From JBEBSD01 sp040394475 (GTDB lineage Bacteria > Bacteroidota > Bacteroidia > Cytophagales > Spirosomataceae): 9,833 bases of DNA. The DNA lies in assembly GCA_040394475.1 (NCBI GenBank), contig JBEBSD010000129.1:1-9833 (forward strand). The letters are read 5' to 3'. The notes beneath the pieces were generated by a model, which did no database searches, was not told the DNA's origin, and saw only the letters and a program-made list of their open reading frames with translations. The stretch's first letter is position 1. Each line of letters starts with the position of its first letter. Below are positions 1 to 7,698 of this stretch, in pieces. A program made the position numbers and the translations under genes.

Positions 1-247
1 AACCCTAGTTGGCAAATTTTCTAAGCTGCAAAAAATATTTTGGACAGGAGTGAGTTGCTATTAATAGTTAAAGCGATTGGAACTCAAAGCCACCCTTGTT
101 TTATAGTAAATGTATGGCATGAGTTGGACAAAGGTCTGTATGTGCGCCGCTATTTTTAACGTGTTAGACTGCCCATTTATATTATCCTGCAAAAAGACAT
201 AATCAAGACGAATCCGGATTTCATTAACCCTAAAAAAAATACACCAT
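1..247. other. Leader region with no recognised gene
   Basis: No convincing coding sequence is seen before the first large gene. A 70-codon minus-strand reading frame at 61-273 overlaps the start of that gene and has no recognisable motif. No clear Bacteroidota promoter (TTG at -33 with TAnnTTTG at -7) was found. The A-rich stretch just before 248 is the usual leader type for this phylum, where Shine-Dalgarno sequences are often absent. The stretch probably carries the promoter of the downstream gene. Confidence 0.4.
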
Positions 248-3200
248 ATGTTCAAATCAATACACCTTAACAAGTATAGCTCGTATATCCTTGTTTTTTT
301 ATTTTTAGCGGTATTCAGTAATACTTATGGACAAGCTCCTGACTGCTCAATAAACGCAGGGGGTAACGCAATTATTTGTGGTTCTTCGACAACGCTGACC
401 GGCAGTGCCAGCGGCGCTGTAGGTCTTGGTGACCCTACCTGGACATTTGTGTCCGGGCCGGTGGTGCCAACGATTGTCTCGCCGACTTCCATGACTACTG
501 ACGTTACCGGGATGACGGTTGACGGTGATTATGTGTTTAAAATAAGCCATGCCTGCGTTACGGGTATCGCTGAATCAGAAGTCATTATTACAGCCCATCC
601 CCGGCCGGCCGATTTCACTGCCGGAGCAGACGTTACCGATGTTCTGGCAACAGTGGGAACCGTAAATTTATCAGACGCAGTGATTCCTGCGGGCTTCACC
701 GGCACCTGGAGTGCGTACAACATTTACTCCAGAAACCGGTTTACCACAACAGTTTCAACAAATTCCACCTTTAGTGACGCAGCGATTGCTAACCCGGATT
801 TTTCACTCATAAAAAAAGCGGATCATGACATCGATCCTGCCTATGTACTTACTCTGACAATCACCTCTCTTGATGGGGAATGTACGTATGAGGATACAAA
901 GGTTGTAAGATTTATTCCTAATATAACCATACAGCCGGTACTGATTAACGGCGGATGCGTAAGTCCTCCTGAAACCGCAGTAAGTCATTTTGTGCCTTTT
1001 CAGTCGGCTGGTCCTCATTTCAATACAGTGATCGCCGAAACAGCAGCTAATCCAGCCTATGGTACAACTGTAACGTTAAATATAGTCAGCCAGCCGCCAG
1101 GCGGCGCTATTGATCTTGCTGGTATCCAGGAAAATAGTCGTGCGGTGCTGAGTGGTATAAATGTCACAGGGGCCTACCAGTTTACGCTGACCGTCAGCAA
1201 TGCGTCCGGAAGCTATACCACTCCAACCATACAATATACGTTTAATGGTTTTGCACCTTATCATAGTCTTTTTAATGTGACAGCGCATCCTGAGCAGCTG
1301 ACATTATACACTCCGGCGAATACAGGTGGGGAATTTCACAGTAGCGCAAAAGTGGGTAGTACTGAACCCGAAACTTTTTATTTTGATATCAATCCATCTA
1401 ACCCTATTTCCGTTTTGACAACGGTAACGCAATCAGGAGTTCTCCCTCCGGGAGATCCGGTAGGTACTATCAGCGTATCTGGAGAAGGTACTGCCAACAG
1501 AACGGCAACAGTTAACGCTCCTGCAGGTGGCTGGCAGGTTGGAACATACAGATTCACCATTAGCAATCGGTTCACTGTAGATGGCTGCGCAAGTATACAG
1601 CAATACTATATCCACGTTTCTGACAGCAACCGCCCGGATGTTGCCGTCGACGATTTTGCCATATGTTACCCCGGAACGGGCGCCATCTCAGCAACCGTGC
1701 AATTACCCGATGTTTACAAAGGCGTTGTAAATTCCAGCTATTTTCAGGACTTTAGCGGTGTTTATAACTTTACGCTTCTTTCATCTCCGCCCGGAGCTGC
1801 CACACCTGTTTATAGTACAACGAACCTACGCTCTTTAACCAGCACATCAACCATTATCAGTAACCTGGATAAAGCGGGAGACTATACGTTCAGAATAACG
1901 GCTGCAAATTTGTCAGGAGCTTCAACGGGTCCGTTTCTAGCGGCGGAATACGCTTCCTCAGGTACCTCGATGATGGGTGAATTCACCATTCACGTTGAAA
2001 ACCGGGTGAATGCAAATGCCGGCAGCGATCAGTCCATTCTTTGCCTGACGACTGTTTCCCTGATTGGAAATGCCACTGGTGCAAGCAGCGGACAATGGCT
2101 GCTGATAGCGTCACCGCCAGGCTCGGATCCTGTTTTTGCGAGTCCGACCAGTCCTGCGACCAGTGTTACAGGGCTCACTGAAGAAGGGGAATACGAATTC
2201 GCCTGGCAAATTACGTCACCACTGGGAGGATGCGTCAGTATCGACAATGTCGTCGTCAACAAGGTTTGTGTCCCTTCAATAGTTATTCCCGCTCATATAT
2301 GGGTAGATGCCAACGGCGACGGGATAACCGATGTAGCGGAAGAAGGTATTGCGAATGGACTATGGGCCAATTTACTCGACCCTGCGGGCAACGTCATACT
2401 ATCAGTAGCAATACAGGCAGACGGCTCGTATAATTTGGAGGTGCCTAAGGACCTGCTGACGGCAGCTGGCGACTATTCGATCGTATTGACCAATAGTATT
2501 CAAAGTGTCGGCACACAGGTTTCGGAAGCAGATACCCCTCTGAATGATTATCGCTATACGGGTACTAACCGCGGCGACGACACCTCTGCAGATCCTGCAA
2601 ACCACACAGGCGCATTAATAATTGGCGATCTGAGCACCATGGCGGACGGTACGACGATAGATCCTGTTAATTTTGGGATTCAAAGACCACCTGTTGCGGA
2701 TCCCAAGAGTTACAATGTGCCCAATTCAGCATTCAACCCTACACCGCCTACGGGGTACCCCACAGAGTCGGGTTATCAGGCCATTCCTGCTTCTTCGTCT
2801 AGTCTTACAGGTGTTACGGGCGGCTCACCTTCCGGTTCAGATCCCGAAGATTGTGCAACAGCCGGCTCCTGCAACACCGGTACCGGCACCACATTCAATA
2901 TTGAATCAATTAACCCCAATACGAAATTGTACTATGATTTCGGCGCGGGCGCCGTTGAGATTGTTGTACCAACCGGATCTCCTGTAAGCATCCCCGACTT
3001 TGATGTGACCAAACTGGTCATCTACGGTGAAAACGGAGGCGGAACAGGAGCTGATCTTTTTGGTTTTACGTATTCAATGACGGATAAAGCGGGAACTACA
3101 AGTCCCGCTGTGGCGTACACAATCGAGACGGAAGCTACCCTGCCCGTAACGCTGGTGAATTTCACTGCTGCGGTTATAAAAGGAGAAGTGTCAGCGTTTG

Positions 3201-3688
3201 CCCGATTGAAATGGCAGACGAGTGGTGAAACAAACAGTGATCGGTTTGAAGTCCAGAGGAGTGCAAATGGTGTCCAGTGGAAACCTGTTGGGGTTGTTGC
3301 GGCAACAGGGGAGAGCTCTCTTCTGATTGCGTACGATTTCGATGATCGGGATAATCCGTCTTATGAAAGATTCTATCGCTTGAAATCAGTTGACAGGGAT
3401 GGTACTTTTGCGCTCAGTCTGATACAGTCAGTTGAATTTGCCGAGGCTGTAACAGGCGTTGTCGTTTATCCGAACCCGTCGTCAGGCAAGGTAGTACTGG
3501 ACGGCGTGAACATTTCGACCATCAAAACAATTGAAATTCTTGACCAGAACGGAAGAAATGTATTCAGTAAAGATTCCCCGACATCGAATAAGCTGGACGT
3601 GAGTACGCTGCCGGCCGGGTTCTATTTTGTAAAGATACACTTCTCAGACGGTCGGGTTGACAGTAAAAAAATCAGTGTAAGTAACTAG
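248..3688 (+). CDS. Large secreted Ig/SdrD-B-type protein with T9SS type A C-terminal sorting domain
   Basis: This is a 1146-residue exported, probably cell-surface protein. Residues 1-28 form a signal peptide (Lys/His-rich start, hydrophobic core ILVFLFLAVF, cleavage near TYGQ). Residues 30 to about 670 hold repeated Ig/PKD-like modules; the ones starting near 30 and 587 share a pattern of AGxxxxIxC followed by a TLTGSASG- or SLIGNATG-type strand and end with a VTGxTxxGxYxF strand. Near 679-780 lies an SdrD B-like module with WVDANGDGITD at 685-695, a likely Ca-binding loop, followed by EEGI. From about 965 (LPVTLVNFTA) runs the fibronectin-like domain that often precedes the sorting signal, with FYRLKSVDRDGT. 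The T9SS type A sorting domain starts at YPNP (1074-1077) and runs to the C-terminus with the usual LPAGFYFVKI strand. No enzyme domain is recognised, so an adhesive or structural role is inferred. The ATG at 248 is chosen because the signal peptide begins there. It is a monocistronic unit, closed by the hairpin at 3736-3782. Confidence 0.9.
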   Translation: MFKSIHLNKYSSYILVFLFLAVFSNTYGQAPDCSINAGGNAIICGSSTTLTGSASGAVGLGDPTWTFVSGPVVPTIVSPTSMTTDVTGMTVDGDYVFKISHACVTGIAESEVIITAHPRPADFTAGADVTDVLATVGTVNLSDAVIPAGFTGTWSAYNIYSRNRFTTTVSTNSTFSDAAIANPDFSLIKKADHDIDPAYVLTLTITSLDGECTYEDTKVVRFIPNITIQPVLINGGCVSPPETAVSHFVPFQSAGPHFNTVIAETAANPAYGTTVTLNIVSQPPGGAIDLAGIQENSRAVLSGINVTGAYQFTLTVSNASGSYTTPTIQYTFNGFAPYHSLFNVTAHPEQLTLYTPANTGGEFHSSAKVGSTEPETFYFDINPSNPISVLTTVTQSGVLPPGDPVGTISVSGEGTANRTATVNAPAGGWQVGTYRFTISNRFTVDGCASIQQYYIHVSDSNRPDVAVDDFAICYPGTGAISATVQLPDVYKGVVNSSYFQDFSGVYNFTLLSSPPGAATPVYSTTNLRSLTSTSTIISNLDKAGDYTFRITAANLSGASTGPFLAAEYASSGTSMMGEFTIHVENRVNANAGSDQSILCLTTVSLIGNATGASSGQWLLIASPPGSDPVFASPTSPATSVTGLTEEGEYEFAWQITSPLGGCVSIDNVVVNKVCVPSIVIPAHIWVDANGDGITDVAEEGIANGLWANLLDPAGNVILSVAIQADGSYNLEVPKDLLTAAGDYSIVLTNSIQSVGTQVSEADTPLNDYRYTGTNRGDDTSADPANHTGALIIGDLSTMADGTTIDPVNFGIQRPPVADPKSYNVPNSAFNPTPPTGYPTESGYQAIPASSSSLTGVTGGSPSGSDPEDCATAGSCNTGTGTTFNIESINPNTKLYYDFGAGAVEIVVPTGSPVSIPDFDVTKLVIYGENGGGTGADLFGFTYSMTDKAGTTSPAVAYTIETEATLPVTLVNFTAAVIKGEVSAFARLKWQTSGETNSDRFEVQRSANGVQWKPVGVVAATGESSLLIAYDFDDRDNPSYERFYRLKSVDRDGTFALSLIQSVEFAEAVTGVVVYPNPSSGKVVLDGVNISTIKTIEILDQNGRNVFSKDSPTSNKLDVSTLPAGFYFVKIHFSDGRVDSKKISVSN

Positions 3689-3735
3689 TTTTCCTGGCAC
3701 AGCAAAGACACGCTGTCCCCTTCGCTGGAATCAGG

Positions 3736-3782
3736 ACGGTATAGGATCGGACTTAAAAAAGAGCCGGTTCTATACCGTTTTT
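3736..3782 (+). terminator. Rho-independent terminator of the 1146-residue gene
   Basis: A 15-bp stem pairs 3736-3750 (ACGGTATAGGATCGG) with 3764-3778, with two G-T wobbles and an otherwise perfect match, around a 13-base A-rich loop, and is followed by a T tract (3778-3782). It lies about 48 bases after the stop codon. A second, alternative hairpin (TACCGTT, loop TTT, AACGGTA) overlaps the T tract. This separates the first gene from the esterase gene downstream. Confidence 0.8.
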
Positions 3783-3847
3783 AACGGTACAAACCGTGAA
3801 ACCATGTAAACTATACCCTTTCCACTACGACGGGCTTTTGAACATAG

Positions 3848-4039
3848 TCCGGATCAATATCCGCTAGCCTGATCGCCTTTTTGCAGACTTCTCTACGAGT
3901 GGAAGAAAAGAACAATGAGCTGGCACTGCTTACCAGAGACAACATGATACAGGAGCAAAATCTGTCGAGACATCGGATACTAATTGCAGGCTCGCTGTTA
4001 AGGGCATTATCAAATGAAAATTTAGGGGATTGGGTTTAG
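3848..4039 (+). pseudogene. Relic of a TPR-type sensor (histidine kinase or LuxR-type) protein
   Basis: An open stretch of 63 codons without a convincing start runs from after TAG at 3845 to TAG at 4037-4039. It reads SLIAFLQTSLRVEEKNNELA, then LLTRDNMIQEQNLSRHRILI and AGSLLRAL. The segment EEKNxELxLLTRDNxIQEQNLxRxRxLIAGSLL resembles the coiled linker between the TPR repeats and the membrane helix in large Bacteroidota TPR sensor kinases and TPR-LuxR regulators. Neither the TPR repeats before it nor the kinase or HTH part after it is present, so it is read as a fragment left by deletion. The family call comes from motif recall and is tentative. The stretch from 4040 to 4186 holds the T-rich leader of the next gene and no clear promoter match. 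Confidence 0.45.
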
Positions 4040-4186
4040 TTTTTGCTTCATTTTTTTTAATATTGCACCGTTACAGGAAATGGTGTCTTCGTGATTCAAC
4101 CGCCTATAGTGGCTGATGGCGCCTACAATTGTTTCATTCTTCGCGGTTATTTTCTGTGAATGGTATATTCGTTGTAGGTGAAAAAT

Positions 4187-6343
4187 ATGAAAGAACTTCT
4201 GTTATCATTTCTTGGCTTGGTAGGAATACTACTGATCCCGTCGTCTTCATCCGCACAGATAAGCGTAACATTTCCCCAGGAACGCGCGGTATTTCAGCGT
4301 GACATGAATGGCTACGCAACGGTATCTGTAAGCGGAACCTATTTCAAGGCAGCTGATAAAATTGAGGTGCGCGCCAAAGCTGTTTTAACCGGTCAAGGCA
4401 ACGACATAGACTGGACCGTTATCGATGACGAACCCGACGGAGGAATTTTCACGGGAGCCGTCAGCCTTTCACAGGGTTGGTACTCGCTCGAAATCCGCGC
4501 TTCTTTATCAGGAAACATCATTGGCGGCGATACTATTTCGCGGGTTGGAGTAGGAGAGGTATTTATTATTTCGGGCCAATCGAATGCGCAAGGTGTGGAG
4601 GATCTGACACAACTACCCTTGCCTCCCGGCGCGTCAGATGATCGGGTTAACTATGTAGACTATAATAATGAAGCGATTCATAGCCTGGATGACCCCCCCA
4701 TCCCGGTTTTTAGGCAATTGCAATTACAGGGCAATGATCATATACTTGGCCCCAGGGGACATACGGCATGGTGCTGGGGACTGCTCGGCGACCTGTTAGC
4801 CCAAAAACTAAATGTTCCCGTCCTGTTTATAAACACCGCCTGGTCAGGCACATCCATACAAAATTGGTTGGAAAGCAGTCGTGGCATTGAGACATACAGC
4901 GTTTATTCCGACCTGTATAAATTCCCGCCGGGAATGCCCTACGCCAATCTTCGGCTATCGGTTCAAAATTATGCACATCAATACGGCGCTCGTGCTATAC
5001 TCTGGATGCTGGGAGAGTCGGATACATTCCCAATGCGGATGAACTTTGAAGACTTCAAATCTAAACTGGAAACCGTCATTAAGTCGTTGACCTCAGCTAC
5101 CAACGTCAAAATTCCGTGGATGATAGCGCGTACATCAAGGAATCTGGACGCTGCCGGAATGTCGATAACAAGCCAGGCGATTATTGATGCACAAAACGCA
5201 GTGATCCAGGAACTTGGCGAGATGACCGCGGCCGGGCCGGAGACGGATGATTTACCAGTTACAAGAATTGATGGCATTCATTTTTACGGAGCAGACGCCT
5301 TGCAAGTGCTTGCAAGTGCCTGGTCTGAACGATTAAGCCCGGAATTCTTTGCAGGCCATCGTCCTTTACTATCTCGTCGTATAGGGAAAATTACTTCTCG
5401 ATGCTCGTCAGCAAACAATACGGTCACGCTTCGTCTGCCTGATGGTTATAACTCCTATATCTGGTCGCTGGAACGTGACGGGCTGGTAACAGAGCAAAAT
5501 GGACAGAGCCTGAATGTCTCGTTGCCTGGCAACTATAGTGCACGATTAAAAGATCAGTTTGGAAACACCCTTCGTACGGAAACGGTGATCGTTCCAACAG
5601 GGGTAAAACCGTCAAAGCCGGTGATTAGAGAATTGGGTTCCCACCAAGTCTGCAATGACTCGTCCTTTACCTTTTCTGTGCCGTTTGGGCAGGATCAATA
5701 CCAGTGGTATAAAGAAGGCGAGGCAAATGTTCTCCATACGGGCTTTGATTACCTCGCTAAGGAGTCCGGCACCTATTTCGTTAAGGCGTTAAATGTTTGG
5801 GGCTGCTATTCCGAAGATTCGGACCCGGTTTCATTGACCGTTCGGGATAAGATATCTCCCGCTGTCATCGTTAAAAACGGGCCTTTCAGCGTCCGGGCAG
5901 CCGCACCGGAAACCGGGGAAAATAGAAGCTATAGTTGGTCTTTGGACTCGCAGGTTTTGCCGGACTCAAATGATGTAATCACTGTTAACGCCCCTGGAAT
6001 TTACGCTGTCAAAATAAAACAGGTATTTAACCTGGGAGAGTATTCATCGGTTTGCTACTCCTCAGCATCAAATGAAATTATCATTGAGCCGGAAATGGTT
6101 AATGACAATTTCGCAGTCTTTCCAAATCCCGGCGAGGCCGGTGCAATGTTTGTGGAATCAAAGACGGACTCAGAAAATGCCGTTCTTATTGTTTACGACA
6201 TCCTGGGGCGGGTCATCAATAAAAGACAGGTGACGTTTGAGCGATTCGTAAGGGTGCCCATATCTGTACCTGATCCTGGCAAATACATTTTACAAATCAC
6301 GTCTGGACAGACTACCCGGAAGATTCACTTTGTTATTAAATAG
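4187..6343 (+). CDS. Secreted SGNH esterase (sialate O-acetylesterase-like) with Ig-like modules and T9SS sorting domain
   Basis: A 718-residue exported hydrolase, probably removing acetyl groups from a polysaccharide or glycan; the substrate is unknown. Residues 1-24 form a signal peptide ending SSSAQ. A beta-rich domain (about 25-122) precedes the SGNH/SASA (DUF303-type) domain, about 123-385. Block I is SGQSNAQG with nucleophile Ser132; FINTAWSGTSIQNWL is the oxyanion/Gly block; ILWMLGESD places GESD at 276-279; DGIH at 362-365 supplies Asp362 and His365 of the triad. Two Ig-like modules begin near Cys406 and Cys488. The T9SS type A sorting domain starts at VFPNP (644) and ends the protein. 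All catalytic blocks are present, so the enzyme looks intact. A GTG nine bases upstream (4178) could extend it by three residues; ATG 4187 is preferred because it has AGGTG six bases upstream and gives a normal signal peptide. It has its own leader behind the terminator at 3736-3782. Confidence 0.87.
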   Translation: MKELLLSFLGLVGILLIPSSSSAQISVTFPQERAVFQRDMNGYATVSVSGTYFKAADKIEVRAKAVLTGQGNDIDWTVIDDEPDGGIFTGAVSLSQGWYSLEIRASLSGNIIGGDTISRVGVGEVFIISGQSNAQGVEDLTQLPLPPGASDDRVNYVDYNNEAIHSLDDPPIPVFRQLQLQGNDHILGPRGHTAWCWGLLGDLLAQKLNVPVLFINTAWSGTSIQNWLESSRGIETYSVYSDLYKFPPGMPYANLRLSVQNYAHQYGARAILWMLGESDTFPMRMNFEDFKSKLETVIKSLTSATNVKIPWMIARTSRNLDAAGMSITSQAIIDAQNAVIQELGEMTAAGPETDDLPVTRIDGIHFYGADALQVLASAWSERLSPEFFAGHRPLLSRRIGKITSRCSSANNTVTLRLPDGYNSYIWSLERDGLVTEQNGQSLNVSLPGNYSARLKDQFGNTLRTETVIVPTGVKPSKPVIRELGSHQVCNDSSFTFSVPFGQDQYQWYKEGEANVLHTGFDYLAKESGTYFVKALNVWGCYSEDSDPVSLTVRDKISPAVIVKNGPFSVRAAAPETGENRSYSWSLDSQVLPDSNDVITVNAPGIYAVKIKQVFNLGEYSSVCYSSASNEIIIEPEMVNDNFAVFPNPGEAGAMFVESKTDSENAVLIVYDILGRVINKRQVTFERFVRVPISVPDPGKYILQITSGQTTRKIHFVIK

Positions 6344-6347
6344 CAGG

Positions 6348-6872
6348 TTGGGAGATGAAAAATTATCCAACTTATGTTTCTTGCTTGCTGGATCAAATAC
6401 CTATACGTATATGGTGGAAACTGTTTACGGAACAGGCTTCTGGTAGCATGTTCTACCTTATGAGCCGGTGCAATGTGAATTTCCAGCTTGCACTGCCTGG
6501 GGGATGGGATTGGCTGATATTCTTTACTATCGCCTTAAAATAGTCGACCGTGCGACGGACCGTCTCGACGGCACTTACGCTTACTCTGCTATTTGTTCCG
6601 TATCGCTCAAAACGGCAGAAAGCAATGCTTCCGGCGACAGGCTTTATCCCAATCCATCAGGAAAAGGGGGAGCGATCCTGGAAACTGCGGACAGCCCGAA
6701 ATCCCCGGTTATCAGGGTCTTCGATGGGCTGGGCAGAGAAACGCCGGTCCGGATTACTGGTCGGAGCGGGAAATTTTACCTGGAAACTGCCGGCCTCCTT
6801 GCCGGGATATACTATGTACAGGTACAAACCGGGAAAGAGCAGCGGGCCATGCAGCTTGTTGTGATAGAGTAG
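6348..6872 (+). pseudogene. Decayed tail of a T9SS-exported protein
   Basis: One forward frame reads through the region with a single in-frame stop (TAG, 6444-6446). Before the stop it reads LAGSNTYTYMVETVYGTGF, a fibronectin III-like strand pattern. After it come ILYYRLKIVDR, DGTYAYSAICSVSL and a full T9SS type A sorting domain (LYPNPSG through LLAGIYYVQVQTGKEQRAMQ, ending VVIE). YYRLKIVDR and DGTYAYS match FYRLKSVDRDGTFALS of the 1146-residue protein, confirming the homology. There is no signal peptide and no N-terminal functional domain, so this is the 3' remnant of a longer gene. It follows the esterase stop by only a few bases and may once have been a neighbouring or fused gene. A start at GTG 6468 could still give a 134-residue product, but it would lack an export signal. 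Confidence 0.7.
6546..6569 (+). repeat. 12-bp imperfect tandem duplication within the T9SS relic
   Basis: GACCGTGCGACG is followed directly by GACCGTCTCGAC. The first unit inserts four residues (ATDR) into the conserved VDR-DGT turn, where the homologous site in the 1146-residue protein reads VDRDGT. It looks like an in-frame slippage duplication that later diverged, in keeping with the decay of this reading frame. Confidence 0.5.
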
Positions 6873-6894
6873 CATTCGAACGCCCTTTCCTCCA

Positions 6895-6932
6895 CACCTG
6901 TCGGCGTATCCGGTCACGTACGCCGACAGGTG
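6895..6932. repeat. Perfect inverted repeat, 14-bp arms, 10-base loop
   Basis: CACCTGTCGGCGTA (6895-6908) pairs perfectly with 6919-6932 around the loop TCCGGTCACG. It begins 22 bases after the last stop codon of the T9SS relic. There is no T run on either side, so it is not a textbook intrinsic terminator; it may still terminate or stabilise transcripts arriving from the left, or be a binding site. The stem is GC-rich and strong. Confidence 0.7.
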
Positions 6933-6973
6933 CTTGTGAAAATTGAACAGACGGCAATCGGTTCTCCATGTAC

Positions 6974-7001
6974 AAAAAAAAGGATTTTCACTAGAAAATC
7001 C
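6974..7001 (-). terminator. Rho-independent terminator read on the minus strand
   Basis: On the minus strand an 8-bp perfect stem (GGATTTTC, loop TAGT, GAAAATCC) is followed by eight T residues, the standard form. It lies directly behind the possible tRNA 3' end at 7007-7031, as a tRNA terminator would. It would also stop minus-strand transcripts coming from the SymE gene about 300 bases upstream. Confidence 0.7.
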
Positions 7002-7006
7002 TGTTC

Positions 7007-7031
7007 GTGCACCCGAGGGAGTCCTATCAAA
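7007..7031 (-). other. Possible 3' end of tRNA-Arg (attachment-site relic)
   Basis: Read on the minus strand, TTTGA, a five-base insertion, then CTCCCTCGGGTGCAC resembles the T-arm and acceptor 3' strand of a Bacteroidota tRNA-Arg (acceptor 3' strand CGGGTGC, discriminator A). A hairpin terminator follows at once, as after a tRNA gene. The 5' part of a tRNA (D-arm, anticodon arm) is not found upstream, and the T-loop is interrupted, so no functional tRNA is present. Such 3' ends are typical of integrase attachment sites. The resemblance rests on about 15 bases and recall of the tRNA sequence, so it is tentative. Confidence 0.3.
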
Positions 7032-7158
7032 CACCTGGTGGGCTTTTTAGCGTTTCAGGATGGGTTGGAGTTGGGGTGATTTTGCCGGGTTCGCAAAAAC
7101 ACGAGATCAACTTTTCCAGTGGTTCAAGTACACATTGGGAAATATTATACAGGAAAAC

Positions 7159-7299
7159 CTATAGGTGATTTCCTATCCATCGATTGCTGCTGGCCCCATG
7201 TAAAGCTTCTGCCTTACTGTTGACGGCCAGTTTCCGAATATGGCCGCGAATCGTCTCTTTCTTGATGAACAGCTAGTAAGCAATATCCTCTATTTCATG
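7159..7299 (-). pseudogene. Broken LuxR/NarL-type HTH fragment
   Basis: On the minus strand the frame reads HEIEDIAY, stop, LFIKKETIRGHIRKLAVNSK, then AEALHGASSNRWIGNHL and stop. EIxxIAxxLFIxKETIRxHIRKLxVNSKAEA is the recognition half of a LuxR-type (GerE) HTH, as in two-component response regulators. An in-frame TAG (7273-7275) interrupts it, and nothing of the receiver or sensor part remains upstream, where the SymE gene begins at once and overlaps it by five bases. It is a truncated, inactive relic. The following 125 bases (7032-7158) hold no recognised feature apart from a 10-bp palindrome, ACCTATAGGT, at 7157-7166. Confidence 0.65.
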
Positions 7300-7522
7300 G
7301 TGTTATGATTTCGTCGGGAGCGAGTGTAATCACAATTTTATGTTGTTCGTGAGCTATGTGTATGTATTGTCCGGCCGTAAAACCACTTTCCTTAAGCCAG
7401 CGGCCACACAGCCGTATGTCCGGAAACACGGCCTGTTGGCCATATTTTCGGTCAAAATAGCGGTTACATATACGCATTTTTCTTATCTTGGCCTTACTGC
7501 CTCGTGTTGCTGTCGGTTGCAT
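7295..7522 (-). CDS. SymE-family toxin-like protein
   Basis: A 75-residue basic protein. The core FPDIRLCGRWLKESGFTAGQ, then YIHIAHEQHKIVIT, matches the SymE fold (AbrB-like); E. coli SymE has the pattern IPAITLKGQWLEAAGF followed by a VxVxxxxGxIVLT strand. The upstream KIRKMRICNRYFDRKYG fits the first strand of the family. SymE proteins are SOS-linked toxins that act on nucleic acid and are controlled by an antisense RNA (SymR) in E. coli; many Bacteroidota homologues have no proven function. The ATG at 7522 is chosen; a TTG at 7549 would add nine residues. The gene diverges from the XRE regulator gene, and the palindrome lies between them. It has taken the place of whatever preceded the LuxR relic behind it. 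No antisense promoter or LexA-type box was identified. Confidence 0.75.
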   Translation of the reverse strand: MQPTATRGSKAKIRKMRICNRYFDRKYGQQAVFPDIRLCGRWLKESGFTAGQYIHIAHEQHKIVITLAPDEIITP

Positions 7523-7577
7523 GTGCTTTGGTTTTTTGGTACAATGCAAAGCACCGTTAATACTATCGGATGTTTAA

Positions 7578-7606
7578 GTTTACCGGGGGATATCCCAGCG
7601 GATATC
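7578..7606. promoter_or_regulatory. Candidate half-site and GGATATC repeats beside the palindrome
   Basis: GTTTACCGG (7578-7586) shares TTTACCGG with the core of the large palindrome 36 bases away. It runs into GGGATATCCC (7587-7596, a perfect palindrome), and GGATATC recurs at 7600-7606, twelve bases after its first copy (7588-7594). The dense symmetry between two divergent genes suggests operator sequence for the SymE side, but no binding protein is known. Confidence 0.35.
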
Positions 7607-7634
7607 ATAGATAATTTACCGGTAAATTATCTAT
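7607..7634. promoter_or_regulatory. 28-bp perfect palindrome, probable operator
   Basis: Two 14-base arms meet at 7620/7621 with no loop; the core is TAATTTACCGGTAAAT (7612-7627). It lies in the divergent spacer, 64 bases before the XRE start and about 85 bases before the SymE ATG. Symmetry without loop or T tract fits binding by a dimeric HTH protein better than a terminator. The same core recurs at 8115-8130 after the XRE gene. The XRE protein is the obvious candidate ligand, by inference. Confidence 0.65.
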
Positions 7635-7643
7635 CTTTATGGC

Positions 7644-7675
7644 TTGGCTTAAGGCGCACTAAAGAGTTAAATTAG
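7644..7675 (+). promoter_or_regulatory. Candidate Bacteroidota promoter of the XRE gene
   Basis: TTG (7644-7646) and TAAATTAG (7668-7675) approximate the -33 TTG and -7 TAnnTTTG elements with 21 bases between them. Transcription would start near 7682, giving a leader of about 17 bases. The palindrome sits just upstream of the -33 element. The -7 match has one deviation, so the call is weak. Confidence 0.3.
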
Positions 7676-7698
7676 CCTTTATCATAAATACTTTGGAT

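Noticed and set aside
61..273. 70-codon minus-strand reading frame before the first gene
   Set aside because: It overlaps the signal peptide region of the well-supported forward gene and has no recognisable motif or start context.
2673..2987. 104-codon forward frame inside the 1146-residue gene
   Set aside because: It is a shifted reading of a Pro/Thr-rich coding stretch and has no independent support.
4058..4065. TAATATTG as a promoter -7 element for the esterase gene
   Set aside because: It deviates from TAnnTTTG and has no -33 TTG at the right distance; the T-rich stretch makes such matches cheap.
6657..7034. 125-codon minus-strand frame across the T9SS relic
   Set aside because: It is antisense to a recognisable sorting domain and crosses both the 14-bp hairpin and the minus-strand terminator.
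7340..7675. 111-codon forward frame opposite SymE
   Set aside because: It is antisense to the SymE core, and its tail runs through the palindrome; no protein motif is seen.
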